Below, piece by piece: positions 25,888 to 34,311 of a stretch of DNA of 64,000 nt. The first letter of the stretch is position 1, and each line of letters opens with the position of its first letter. The notes under the pieces are model-generated. The model did not search any database. It was given only the letters and a program-made list of their open reading frames with translations, and had not been told where the DNA came from. The DNA comes from Terriglobia bacterium (GTDB lineage: Bacteria; Acidobacteriota; Terriglobia; Terriglobales; Acidobacteriaceae). The position numbers were made by a program, and so were the translations under genes. The stretch lies in NCBI GenBank assembly GCA_020073385.1, contig JAIQFH010000009.1:1-64000 (forward strand). Reading direction: 5' to 3'.

Positions 25888-27234
25888 ATGCTGAATCGAA
25901 GAAACTTCCTGAAAGTTGCAGGCTCGGCTACTGCCGCTACCGCCCTCGGAGTCAAGACGCACGCACTCAAGGTGCTGCCGCTGAATCCCGCCGCGCCGAT
26001 CGCCGCCAACGACCACATCCAGCTCGCCCTGATCGGAGCAGGCATTCAGGGCCAGGGAGACACCAAGACCGCCGTTCAGGTCCCGGGCGTGAAGCTCGTC
26101 GCCGTGGCCGACTGTTACAACGGCCGTCTCGAACACAGCAAGGAGCTTTGGGGCAACGACATTTTCACCACGCGCGACTACAAGGAAATTCTGGCGCGCA
26201 AAGATGTTGACGCGGCGATCATCGGCACGCCCGATCATTGGCACAAGCAGATTGCCGTCGACGCCATGAAAGCCGGCAAGGACGTCTACTGCGAGAAGCC
26301 GATGATCCACGCTCATTCCGAAGGGCCCGAGATGATCGAGACTGCTAAATCAACGAACCGCATCCTGCAGATCGGAAGCCAGCGAGTCAGCTCCATTGTT
26401 TACGCCAAGGCCAAAGAGCTGCTCGCTTCCGGCGCGATCGGCCAGCTCAACATGGTCAGCGCGCACTGGGACCGCAACTCATCCATGGGCGCATGGAACT
26501 ACACGGTTCCTCTCGATGCCTCGCCCGAAACCTGCGATTGGGACCGCTTCCTCGGCACCGCGCCCAGAGTTCCCTTCAACTCCGAGCACTTCTTCCAGTG
26601 GCGAAAATGGAAAGCCTACGGCACTGGGGTCGCAGGTGATCTCTTCGTGCACCTGTTTAGCGGGACGCATTTCATCACCGGCAGCAACGGCCCCACGCGC
26701 GCCATGGCTACCGGCGGGCTGCGCTTCTGGAAAGACGGCCGCGACGCCAACGACGTGCTGATGGGACTGTTCGACTATCCGCAAGGCTTCAACCTGAGCC
26801 TGCGGGTCAACTTTGTCGATGGAGGCGAAGAGAGCGAGGGCCTGGTCTTCACTGGTTCAGAGGGCACGATGGAGATCGGTTACAACTTCGTCAGCGTCAG
26901 CCGAACGCCGCGCGAAAAAGAACCGGGCCTGATGATCGGGACCTACACCGAGGCCATGCAGAAACGGATTCGCGACGCTTATCACGAGAGGTATCCCGCA
27001 TCCCATCCTTCCGGTCCGCCTGCGGTCGCCGTCGAGAAGTATGCAGCTCCCGAGGGATATCGCGACAGCTACGACCACTTCACCAATTTTTTCAGCGCCG
27101 TTCGCTCACGCCAGCCGGTGGTCGAAGATGCTGTGTTTGGGTATCGCGCCGCCGGAGCAGCGTTGCTCAGCAATCTAAGTATCGACCACGGGATGGTGGT
27201 GAAGTGGGATCCAGAGACGATGAAACTGGTGTGA
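25888..27234 (+). CDS. Tat-exported Gfo/Idh/MocA-family oxidoreductase
   Basis: A 448-residue protein with a twin-arginine signal (NRRNFLKVAGSATAATALG), a Rossmann fold (LALIGAGIQGQGDTK) and the family EKP motif at E136-K137-P138 (DVYCEKPM). DHWHKQIAVDAMKAG precedes it as usual. Such proteins oxidise or reduce sugar derivatives using tightly bound NAD(P); export by Tat means the cofactor is loaded in the cytoplasm. The substrate is unknown. The gene stands alone, with GGGAG ten bases before the ATG. Confidence 0.93.
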   Translation: MLNRRNFLKVAGSATAATALGVKTHALKVLPLNPAAPIAANDHIQLALIGAGIQGQGDTKTAVQVPGVKLVAVADCYNGRLEHSKELWGNDIFTTRDYKEILARKDVDAAIIGTPDHWHKQIAVDAMKAGKDVYCEKPMIHAHSEGPEMIETAKSTNRILQIGSQRVSSIVYAKAKELLASGAIGQLNMVSAHWDRNSSMGAWNYTVPLDASPETCDWDRFLGTAPRVPFNSEHFFQWRKWKAYGTGVAGDLFVHLFSGTHFITGSNGPTRAMATGGLRFWKDGRDANDVLMGLFDYPQGFNLSLRVNFVDGGEESEGLVFTGSEGTMEIGYNFVSVSRTPREKEPGLMIGTYTEAMQKRIRDAYHERYPASHPSGPPAVAVEKYAAPEGYRDSYDHFTNFFSAVRSRQPVVEDAVFGYRAAGAALLSNLSIDHGMVVKWDPETMKLV

Positions 27235-27680
27235 GAACTCCGTTGCTCGCTGTCGCGTGCGAAACATTCGTACCGCGGAGTTCGCAACGTCACACGTTCG
27301 CCATTGTCGTTCTTTCGCGATGTCACGCTCTCGCGATTGTCATCCTGAGGAGGGCGATAGCCCTCCGAAGGACCGTACGAAGCGCGTAAGGCCGCAGTGT
27401 GCTGGCCAAGATCCCGCACCCTGCATGCGCCTTGGGCATCCGCATCCACCACATCAAAGCTCGCTGGCTAATACGATCCCTCACGGCGCCTTCGTCGCCG
27501 TTCAGGATGACAAGATCACACCGCGTCTTTGCAGTTTCCGTCAGCGAAATTGGCGACCGCCACACCAGCGAAGAGCGTCAACCACGAAGGACGCTAAGGT
27601 TCACAAAGGCCCCTGAAAGATTCCTCCGTGTTCCTTCGTGTCCTCTGTGGTTCTTGCCTTTTGGCCCTTTACGCGGTTGA
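27235..27680. other. Repeat-rich intergenic region
   Basis: It holds two family H pieces (27337-27373, with the hairpin GGAGGGCGATAGCCCTCC, and about 27480-27515 with TTCAGGATGACAAG) and a family E unit (27581-27653). No gene is supported here. Confidence 0.65.
27581..27653. repeat. Family E palindromic repeat
   Basis: ACCACGAAGGACGCTAAGG, TTCACAAAGG, then TTCCTTCGTGTCCTCTGTGG. The arms are imperfect inverses. Confidence 0.8.
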
Positions 27681-28022
27681 TCAATGGCTCTTGATCAGTA
27701 TCAATACGAACTGGTAGGCAATGAACGACGCAATTATCATCCCGACACAAGAAATCGTCACGCTTGGAATCCAGAAGAAAACGACCCGCAATATTTGGTT
27801 GCCGGATCGGCTGGCCATGAAGAACAGCGCAAACAAGAGGACGGCGAAGATCCAGAAGAGAGGCGAAACAACAGCCCTCCAGAGGTAAATCCCGACCCCG
27901 AACATATCCGTTGCCATTCCTGGTGTGTCTTGAGTGAACCTAAACAGTGACCGAAGACCCGTCACTAATTCGGCGAAGATGATCGCGGCCAATCCGCTGA
28001 GAATGCCCTTGAAGTAAGCCAT
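27681..28022 (-). CDS. Small membrane protein, unknown function
   Basis: A 113-residue protein with three clear hydrophobic segments: ILSGLAAIIFAELVTG (about 6-21), LFWIFAVLLFALFFMA (about 55-70), and IPSVTISCVGMIIASFIAYQFVLIL (about 84-108). It starts MAYFKG and ends LIKSH. No family is recognised. It is monocistronic, between a family E repeat and a dense hairpin cluster. Confidence 0.7.
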   Translation of the reverse strand: MAYFKGILSGLAAIIFAELVTGLRSLFRFTQDTPGMATDMFGVGIYLWRAVVSPLFWIFAVLLFALFFMASRSGNQILRVVFFWIPSVTISCVGMIIASFIAYQFVLILIKSH

Positions 28023-28140
28023 ACCGCATCACTTAGACGGGAGGATTATACCCACGATCGGCAAATAGAATCTGCGATTTTCCGCGCCTCCGGGGCGCAT
28101 GGAGGGGACAACCGGGGACAGGAACGTTTTCTGCTTTCTC

Positions 28141-28332
28141 CGTCCCGGAGGGACGAATGAAAATAGCCCGCCAGTTCCGCTGGCGGGAATGGCCCATGGA
28201 TTGTGGCCGTGCCGTAGGCACGACTGAAAGATTGTGATAGCGGTTCAAGCGTTCCTTCAGGACGCGGGTTCCATACCTCAACGTCCCCGGCGCTGAAAGC
28301 GCCGGGCTATTCTCGGACGTCCTTCCAGGACG
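28141..28332. repeat. Cluster of six short perfect hairpins
   Basis: Six perfect or near-perfect palindromes lie within 192 bp: CGTCCCGGAGGGACG (28141), CCCGCCAG/CTGGCGGG (28167-28187), GTGCCGTAGGCAC (28209), GCGTTCCTTCAGGACGC (28249), CCCGGCGCT/AGCGCCGGG (28286-28306) and CGTCCTTCCAGGACG (28318). Similar arrays are common between genes in acidobacteria, planctomycetes and others. Confidence 0.85.
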
Positions 28333-28370
28333 AGAGTCGCGGACTCAGATTGTGCTCATTTCCACAGCGT

Positions 28371-28594
28371 GATGTGACATCTGACCTTGCGTCCACAGGC
28401 GCGTCCGCGCAATCATCGTCGAGGCCGTGACGGTGTGCCGAAGCGTAGAGCGTCCCGTTTTGGAACTCTGTTCTGCAATACACGGTACTAAGTTCTTTGA
28501 AATTAAGATTTTGCCTCTAAGCGATTGCTCTTCAAGAATTAATTTGCGATTTCCCGCTAAGTCGATGATTCCAGTAGACCAGGGGGAGAGGGGG
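28371..28594 (+). repeat. Recurrent 225-nt element, copy 2
   Basis: The same ordered blocks as 6449-6673: the first 20 bases are identical, AAGTTCTTTGA falls at offset 119 and the G-rich tail ends at 224. One frame reads KFFEIKILPLSDC and SMIPVDQG. Here that frame is shifted by one base relative to the left block, so the element is not one intact reading frame. It lies about 205 bp upstream of the PAS-GGDEF-EAL start codon. Confidence 0.7.
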
Positions 28595-28798
28595 TATTCC
28601 CGGACGATGAGGCCTGCGTCCCGTTTTGGGAAACTCGACCGACAACATTCTTCGAAGATTCCGTGGCTTCCGAATTTTCCTGCTCGTCGCGAACTCTCTC
28701 ATCCGTTCAACGCTTTGGCTCTCGATTTCTCCCCGCCAACAACCTCCATTTATCCTGCTCACGCTTTTGCCGATAGCTTTTCTCAGGGAGTGCTATCG

Positions 28799-30631
28799 AT
28801 GCCCTTGTGGGTTTGGATTGCGCTGGGAGCGCTGGCCGTCCTTGTGATCTGCGAAGAGCTGCGGATCTTCAAGGTCGATCGCGAGTGCCGCAAAAAGGAC
28901 GAGATATTCCAGGCGGTCACTGAGAACGCGGCCGACATGATTGCGTTGGTCGACGTCAAGGGACATCGCTTGTACAACAGTCCGTCGTACAAACGAGTGC
29001 TCGGCTACTCTCCCGCGGAGTTGAGCGAGACGTCGTCGTTCGAGCAGATTCATCCCGACGACCGCATGCGAGTCCTGGAGGCGGCGCGGGAAGCGCGCGA
29101 GAGCGGTGTCGGCAAGCGGCTCGAGTACCGCATCAAGCACAAAGACGGAAGCTGGCGCGTCCTGGAATCGGTAGCCAGCACGATTCGCGATGGGAGAGGC
29201 GACGTGGCCAAGCTGGTCATCGTGAACCGCGACATCACCGAGCGCAAGCGCGCCGAACAGCAACTGGAGTACAACCTGTTCCACGATCTGCTCACGGGTT
29301 TGCCCAACCGACGCATGTTCATGGACCGCTTGCAGAGCGCGTTCGCACGCGTGCGCCGCGAGACGGGACGAAGTTATGCCCTGCTGCTGGCGAATGTGGA
29401 TCACTTCAAGGTCTTCAACGAAGCGATGGGGACCAAAGCCGGCGATCACATCCTGACCGAGATTGCGCGCCGGCTTTCGGCGGAGATGCGGCAGGATGAT
29501 GGGGCTGCGCGAGATCGCGGCGCAGCCAGCGACGCATCGCTTTTCCGTCTGGGCGCCGATGAGTTCACGATCCTGCTGGAAACCGTGGGCGATCCGAGCG
29601 ACGCCATGCGCATTGCCCGCCGGCTGCAGGAAGCGGTCGCTGCGCCCTTCCCGATCGAATCGCGCGAGGTACGAGCCTCGGTCAGCGTGGGCATTGCGCT
29701 CACCACGGCCGCGCACGTGCGACCGGAAGACATCTTGAAAGACGCCGATGTGGCCATGCGCCGCGCGAAGGCGATGGGCGGTTCGCGCTGTGAAGTGTTC
29801 GACGAGGCCATGCACACGCGCGCGGTCGGGCGGTTGAAGCTGGAGTCCGACCTGCGCATGGCGCTGACGGAGCGGCAGTTCCGCATCCACTACCAGCCCG
29901 TTCTGCAACTCGACACGCGCCGGATCATGAGCTTTGAGGCGCTGCTGCGCTGGGAGCATCCGACGCAGGGATTGATCTCGCCGTACCGGTTTATCGACGC
30001 GGCAGAAGATACCGGCATTCTGGTATCGATCGGGCATTGGCTGATGGTGCAGGCGTGCCACCAATTGCGCGAGTGGGAGGTCAACGACCGCTCCGGATCA
30101 CCGATGAATGTGACCGTGAATGTCTCGGCACGGCAGTTTGCCGATGCGCGGCTGGCAAACGATATTCAGGATGCGCTGCAGCAAACCGGGATCGATCCAT
30201 CCCGCCTGCAACTGGAGATGACGGAGAAGATCGCGTCGGCCGATCCCAAGCTGACGGTGACCGTGCTGTCGCATCTGAAACATTTCGGGATCGGCACGGT
30301 GCTGGATGATTTCGGCACGGGATCGACTTCGCTGGTCGGGCTGACGCAGTTTCCCGTGGATGCGCTGAAGATCGACCGGTCACTGATTCGCGAGATGCAG
30401 ACCGACCGCAGTGCGTCGGACATAGTGGAGTTGATCATCCTGCTGGCACACAAGATGAATCTGAAGGTGATCGCCGAAGGCATCGAGACAGCGCGGCAAC
30501 TGGAGCGGCTGATCGAGTTGGGATGCGAGTACGGGCAGGGATATTTCTTCTCGCAGCCCATGGAGGCGAAGGCGGCACTGATCTTCATGCGGCAGCAGTT
30601 CGTGTCGAGGAAGAGCGCGGGCACGAGTTAA
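28799..30631 (+). CDS. PAS-GGDEF-EAL protein, degenerate cyclase and intact phosphodiesterase
   Basis: A 610-residue protein: one N-terminal membrane helix (LWVWIALGALAVLVICEEL), a PAS domain (about 38-150), a GGDEF domain (about 160-320) and an EAL domain (about 340-600). The GGDEF site reads G252-A-D-E-F, and the first metal Asp of the DxD motif is N199 (NVDHFK), so cyclase activity is probably lost. The EAL site is intact: E380-A-L, the EMTE glutamate, and DDFGTG. It should therefore break down cyclic di-GMP, with GGDEF perhaps sensing GTP. GGGAG lies eight bases before the ATG. The frame opens earlier, at 28427, but that part is the recurrent element. Confidence 0.92.
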   Translation: MPLWVWIALGALAVLVICEELRIFKVDRECRKKDEIFQAVTENAADMIALVDVKGHRLYNSPSYKRVLGYSPAELSETSSFEQIHPDDRMRVLEAAREARESGVGKRLEYRIKHKDGSWRVLESVASTIRDGRGDVAKLVIVNRDITERKRAEQQLEYNLFHDLLTGLPNRRMFMDRLQSAFARVRRETGRSYALLLANVDHFKVFNEAMGTKAGDHILTEIARRLSAEMRQDDGAARDRGAASDASLFRLGADEFTILLETVGDPSDAMRIARRLQEAVAAPFPIESREVRASVSVGIALTTAAHVRPEDILKDADVAMRRAKAMGGSRCEVFDEAMHTRAVGRLKLESDLRMALTERQFRIHYQPVLQLDTRRIMSFEALLRWEHPTQGLISPYRFIDAAEDTGILVSIGHWLMVQACHQLREWEVNDRSGSPMNVTVNVSARQFADARLANDIQDALQQTGIDPSRLQLEMTEKIASADPKLTVTVLSHLKHFGIGTVLDDFGTGSTSLVGLTQFPVDALKIDRSLIREMQTDRSASDIVELIILLAHKMNLKVIAEGIETARQLERLIELGCEYGQGYFFSQPMEAKAALIFMRQQFVSRKSAGTS

Positions 30632-30677
30632 CGGGCTTGATCGCTCTTAACACGATTACGCTTCGAGCGGGTTGCAT

Positions 30678-30718
30678 GGATCCTACGCGCGCAAAACAGC
30701 GCGCTCAGGATGACAAGG
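30678..30718. repeat. Family H hairpin
   Basis: GGATCCTACGCGCGCAAAAC then AGCGCGCTCAGGATGACAAG. The inner arms GCGCGC are perfect. It lies at the junction of two convergent genes and could fold in both transcripts. Confidence 0.7.
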
Positions 30719-31633
30719 CTACCTCGTACCGTTTCCGGGAGAGACTACGCGGCCGTATTCGGTCGCGCGGCTTAGGCGGTCGAACATGCGCCAGGTTTCG
30801 AGGGAAACTTTCGTGATGGCTTCTTCACCGTCGCGTTCGTTGCGCAGAAAACCTGTCATCACGCAGATCACGTAGGGACGGCCTTCAACAAAGACGATGC
30901 CGGAATCGTTGCGGACTGCTTCGAGTTCGCCCGGCTTATTGGCCACCTTGAGATCAGGCGGGAGGTCGCGCGGGATGAATGACTGCTTGTTCGTGCTGAG
31001 CATCTTGAAAAAATCGCCGGTCGACTCTTTGTTCAGCAGCTTGCCGTGGTAGATGGCGTCGAGCAATGTCATCATCTCGCGCGGTGTGGAGATGTTTTCT
31101 CGGCCTTGCTTGGCGGCTTCCAGGTCCATCATTTTGCGCCGGAGGCGCGTATGCGACAGGCCGAGTCCGTCGAGCATGGCATTGACGTTCTGCATGCCGA
31201 CACGATCGATCAGGACATTGGTAGCGGAGTTGTCGCTGACGGCGACCATCATGGTGGCGAGATCGCGCAGCGTGATACGCGTGACGCCCGGTGTGAGGCC
31301 GTTCACGATGTCGCTGTCCGGAACCAGGTCGGAAGTCTGCACAGTGTAGAGATCGGTCAGCTTGAGCTTGCCCTGCTGGGCCTGCAAATAGAGGTTGGCG
31401 AGAACCGTGATCTTGATCGAGCTGGCCTGGGCAAAGACCTCGTCTTCGCGCAGGAAGTAATGATCACCCGTGGTCAAGTCCTCGATTGCGACTCCCATGA
31501 CGCCGTCGAGGTTCCGGTCAACCTGTTCGATCTTTGATTCCAGTTTCTGCCAGAGAACCTTTTGTTTGGCCGAGGGAGCGCTCTGGGCGAGGCATGTCGA
31601 GAGAAGTAAGAAAAAGCAAAGAAGACGTTGCAT
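30719..31633 (-). CDS. Secreted class A beta-lactamase-like serine hydrolase
   Basis: A 304-residue protein with a signal peptide (MQRLLCFFLLLSTCLAQ). The penicillin-binding fold motifs are S71-S-I-K74 (SxxK) and S133-D-N (SDN). The third motif reads K233-P-G in place of KTG. A Glu in DLEAAKQGRENISTPREMMTLL (E172 or E179) lies in the omega-loop region. This fits the beta-lactamase2 family; hydrolysis of beta-lactams is possible but not established from sequence. It is convergent with the PAS-GGDEF-EAL gene, and the next plus-strand gene is an EAL-HDOD protein. Confidence 0.87.
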   Translation of the reverse strand: MQRLLCFFLLLSTCLAQSAPSAKQKVLWQKLESKIEQVDRNLDGVMGVAIEDLTTGDHYFLREDEVFAQASSIKITVLANLYLQAQQGKLKLTDLYTVQTSDLVPDSDIVNGLTPGVTRITLRDLATMMVAVSDNSATNVLIDRVGMQNVNAMLDGLGLSHTRLRRKMMDLEAAKQGRENISTPREMMTLLDAIYHGKLLNKESTGDFFKMLSTNKQSFIPRDLPPDLKVANKPGELEAVRNDSGIVFVEGRPYVICVMTGFLRNERDGEEAITKVSLETWRMFDRLSRATEYGRVVSPGNGTR

Positions 31634-31808
31634 GGCAGCGGTTTCCGAGAGCAGACGATTGTAGCAGGGGGAAGTCAGGGATCGGAGCCGGTGCGATAGG
31701 TGATCTGGGTCTCGATTTGGAGGAGTCCAAGGTTTCCGCACCGCGTCAGAATTTGTGCCCCCTTCCTAACATTTCTGGCCTACTTGCCGATGAGAAAACT
31801 GAGCAACC

Positions 31809-33071
31809 ATGAATGCCTCCGTCAAAACCGCTCCGGCCGAGAAACCAGGCTCCTGCCTGGCGCGACAACCGATTCTGAACAAGGACGAAAAGGTGCTGGG
31901 TTACGAACTTTTGTTCCGGGAAAGCCTCGAGGAGAACCAATTCAACTCCGACTTTGAAGGAGGCACCCGCAGCATCATCGACACGCTCAACGTCATGGGC
32001 CTGGATGTGGTGTGTGATGGACGGCTGGCATTCATCAACTGCACGCACGAGATGTTGTTGAAGGAATTTTTCCTGTTGCTGCCGGCAGAAAAGACGGTGA
32101 TCGAGATCCAGGAGAGTGTTCCGGCCGACGACGGTTTGGTCGCGGCGTGCGACCGGCTCAAGCTCGCGGGCTACCAGATTGCGCTCGACAACTTTGTGCC
32201 CGGGGATCCGCGGGAAGTTCTGCTTCCCTACGCCGACTATCTCAAGGTCGATATCCGGCGGGCCACGCAGCAGCAGTGCGCGGCTCTCGCGCGGCATGTG
32301 GGCAAGGTCTGCCTGTTGGCGGAGAAGGTGGAGACCCGTCTGCAGTTCATTACGGCGCTGAAAGACGGGTTCACCCTGTTTCAAGGGTACTTTTTCCGGC
32401 ATCCCGAACGGATGCGGGCGCGGCACATTCCTGCGAACCAGGCTAGCCAGTTGCGGCTGCTGAAGGCCGTCTCGGCTCCGGAAGTTGATCTGGACGCGGT
32501 GGAAGAGCTGATCAAGCAGGATGCCTCTCTGTGCTACCGGCTGCTGCGCTACTTGAACTCGCCGATGCTGGGAATTTCGAATACGGTGCAATCCGTCCGC
32601 CACGGCATTACTCTGCTGGGACAGCGCGAACTGGTCCGATGGATACGGATGGCGACCACGCTGATTATGGGGCAGGAAAAATGCTCCGACCTGGTTCTGG
32701 CGTCGCTGGTGCGGGCGCGCTTCTGCGAGCTTATTGCGCCCAAGGTGAATCACGGTTCCTGCGACCTTTTCCTGATCGGAATGTTCTCTCTAATGGACGC
32801 GATCCTGGAAGTCCCGATGGGCGTAGTGATCGAAGGTCTCGCCTTCGATGCCGAGACCAGAACCGAGTTGCTGGGAATGAAGACGGGGAAAGACACTCCG
32901 CTCTCTCCTATTTACGAACTGATGGTGTCGCGCGAGATGGGAGAGTGGGACGTCGTGGCGAGGCACGCGAAGAAGCTCAATGTGTCATTGCCTTTTGTGA
33001 ACAGGGCGTTTAACGAAGCGGTCAGTTGGGCTCACCAGATGACGACTGCGGCTCCGAGCGAGAAACAGTAG
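31809..33071 (+). CDS. EAL-HDOD signalling protein with degenerate EAL
   Basis: A 420-residue cytosolic protein with an N-terminal EAL-like domain (about 15-210) and a C-terminal HDOD domain (about 215-400). The EAL motif is E33-L-L in GYELLFRES, and the DDFGTG loop is reduced to DNFVPGD, so key metal ligands are lost and c-di-GMP hydrolysis is unlikely. HDOD segments include LIKQDASLCYRLLRYLNSPMLG and HGITLLGQRELVRWI. Relatives (YuxH, CdgJ) regulate motility or phosphodiesterases. It is monocistronic. Confidence 0.9.
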   Translation: MNASVKTAPAEKPGSCLARQPILNKDEKVLGYELLFRESLEENQFNSDFEGGTRSIIDTLNVMGLDVVCDGRLAFINCTHEMLLKEFFLLLPAEKTVIEIQESVPADDGLVAACDRLKLAGYQIALDNFVPGDPREVLLPYADYLKVDIRRATQQQCAALARHVGKVCLLAEKVETRLQFITALKDGFTLFQGYFFRHPERMRARHIPANQASQLRLLKAVSAPEVDLDAVEELIKQDASLCYRLLRYLNSPMLGISNTVQSVRHGITLLGQRELVRWIRMATTLIMGQEKCSDLVLASLVRARFCELIAPKVNHGSCDLFLIGMFSLMDAILEVPMGVVIEGLAFDAETRTELLGMKTGKDTPLSPIYELMVSREMGEWDVVARHAKKLNVSLPFVNRAFNEAVSWAHQMTTAAPSEKQ

Positions 33072-33150
33072 CGAATGTCTCGTGACGACTTCGTGGCTGG
33101 CATGGACTTTGGCTCCTGCTCGTATCCCTATTGCTCGCTTCGCTCGCTCA

Positions 33151-33176
33151 GGGGACAGCCGAGGCGGCTGTCCCTA
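33151..33176. repeat. Family C hairpin
   Basis: GGGGACAGCCG and CGGCTGTCCC flank AGG, followed by TACAAA. It separates the EAL-HDOD and galT-like 3' ends, which converge. Confidence 0.8.
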
Positions 33177-33186
33177 CAAACACCAC

Positions 33187-34176
33187 TTAGCCTTCGATTT
33201 TGGCTTCGCGCAATTGCCTCACCGCGGTCTCAGAGGTGACGGGAGAGTAATACACCTCTTTAAAGGTGTACGACTTTGCCTTGGAGGGCACCACGGGCAT
33301 GATCTCGATGTGCCAGTGGTAGTCGTCGTCGATGGTCTTCCAGTATCCCAGATTCTTCGAAGGATGCAGGGTGCTGGGCGAGGAGTGCAGGACGAGGTGG
33401 AAATCTTCAGTGACGGTGCGAACTCGCTGCAAAGTCCGCCGAAGGAGAGCGGCCAGATTCATTCGCAGACCCGGTTTGTTCAAGCCCGTACGCTCGAAAG
33501 AAGAGTCGTGGTTGCGCGGCAGGATCCAGGTTTCGTAGGGAACGCGTGGGGCGTAGGGACCTAAGGCCAGGTAGTCGCCGCGGACCTCAATAACGCGCAG
33601 GGCCTGGCGCTCTTCCTGCTGGATGATGTCGCAGAACACGCAGCGCTCTTTGCCGACGAAGTATTCGCGTCCGGCGCGGAGTTCGTAGAGAACACGCCGC
33701 GGAACGAACAGCGTTGCCGTGAGCTGTGAGGTGGGGTGACTGAACTCCTGTCCCGCATTCTTGCCGTAATCCTTGAAGAGGCTGACGTACTTGATGCGCG
33801 GGTCGCGCTTGAGGTCGAGGATGCGTTCGGCGGCGAGACGTAGGAAGTGGGCGATTTCCTCGTCGCTGGCATTCCAGAGGTGGCGGTCATGATTCGGATT
33901 CTCCACCAGCACTTCATGTGCCCCCACTGAGTGCATGCGATCGTAGAGGCCGTCCCCGCGGCGACCAGGCTCGCCTTCGATATGGTAGAGAGGCTTGGGG
34001 TGGACCACGGAACGCGCCGACCACGCAGCGCCCGGGGCACTCGGAGTTTTGGCGATGACGTGCAGGTGGGAATCGGAACAGAAAGGGCAAGGCGCGTCGG
34101 GACGCGATCCGGCATCGCCCGGATCGTCCCCGGTCATAACCCAGGACCGCGTGATGGGATCTTTACGAAGTTCCAT
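33187..34176 (-). CDS. GalT-like nucleotidyltransferase lacking the nucleophilic His
   Basis: A 329-residue member of the galactose-1-phosphate uridylyltransferase family. The start MELRKDPITRSWVM fits the family. C30-x-x-C33 is the first metal pair, FKDYGKNAGQEFSHPTSQ the active-site loop, C179-x-x-C182 a second pair, and H287-W-H the C-terminal motif in YHWHIEIMP. In typical GalT the loop is HPHxQ with the second His as nucleophile; here it is H147-P-T149-S-Q. The enzyme may be inactive or do a related phosphorylase reaction. No other Leloir-pathway gene is nearby. The frame opens at 34518, and 34224 is another possible start. It is divergent from mutS. Confidence 0.82.
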   Translation of the reverse strand: MELRKDPITRSWVMTGDDPGDAGSRPDAPCPFCSDSHLHVIAKTPSAPGAAWSARSVVHPKPLYHIEGEPGRRGDGLYDRMHSVGAHEVLVENPNHDRHLWNASDEEIAHFLRLAAERILDLKRDPRIKYVSLFKDYGKNAGQEFSHPTSQLTATLFVPRRVLYELRAGREYFVGKERCVFCDIIQQEERQALRVIEVRGDYLALGPYAPRVPYETWILPRNHDSSFERTGLNKPGLRMNLAALLRRTLQRVRTVTEDFHLVLHSSPSTLHPSKNLGYWKTIDDDYHWHIEIMPVVPSKAKSYTFKEVYYSPVTSETAVRQLREAKIEG

Positions 34177-34284
34177 GTGAACAGGCAAGGAGAACACCGA
34201 GGGAGAAGGGTCGTCAACTGCCATTTGGTGCGGAAATTTGCGAGGGACGGATGGGAAATCGGACAGAGAAGAGGAATAGACGTT

Positions 34285-34293
34285 TGTTATAAT
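34285..34293 (+). promoter_or_regulatory. Extended -10 promoter element for mutS
   Basis: TGTTATAAT is an extended -10 (TG, one base, then TATAAT) 18 bases before the mutS ATG. No good -35 is present, as is common with extended -10 sites. Confidence 0.45.
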
Positions 34294-34311
34294 CCGCCGA
34301 AGCCCGCTTAG

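Noticed and set aside
28427-28798. N-terminal extension of the PAS-GGDEF-EAL protein
   Set aside because: The extension is the recurrent element. A good ribosome binding site and a membrane helix mark the start at 28799.
28793-30064. 423-codon open frame on the minus strand
   Set aside because: It is antisense to the PAS-GGDEF-EAL gene, which has clear motifs and a ribosome binding site.
31746-32753. 335-codon open frame on the minus strand
   Set aside because: It is antisense to the EAL-HDOD gene and contains no recognisable domain.
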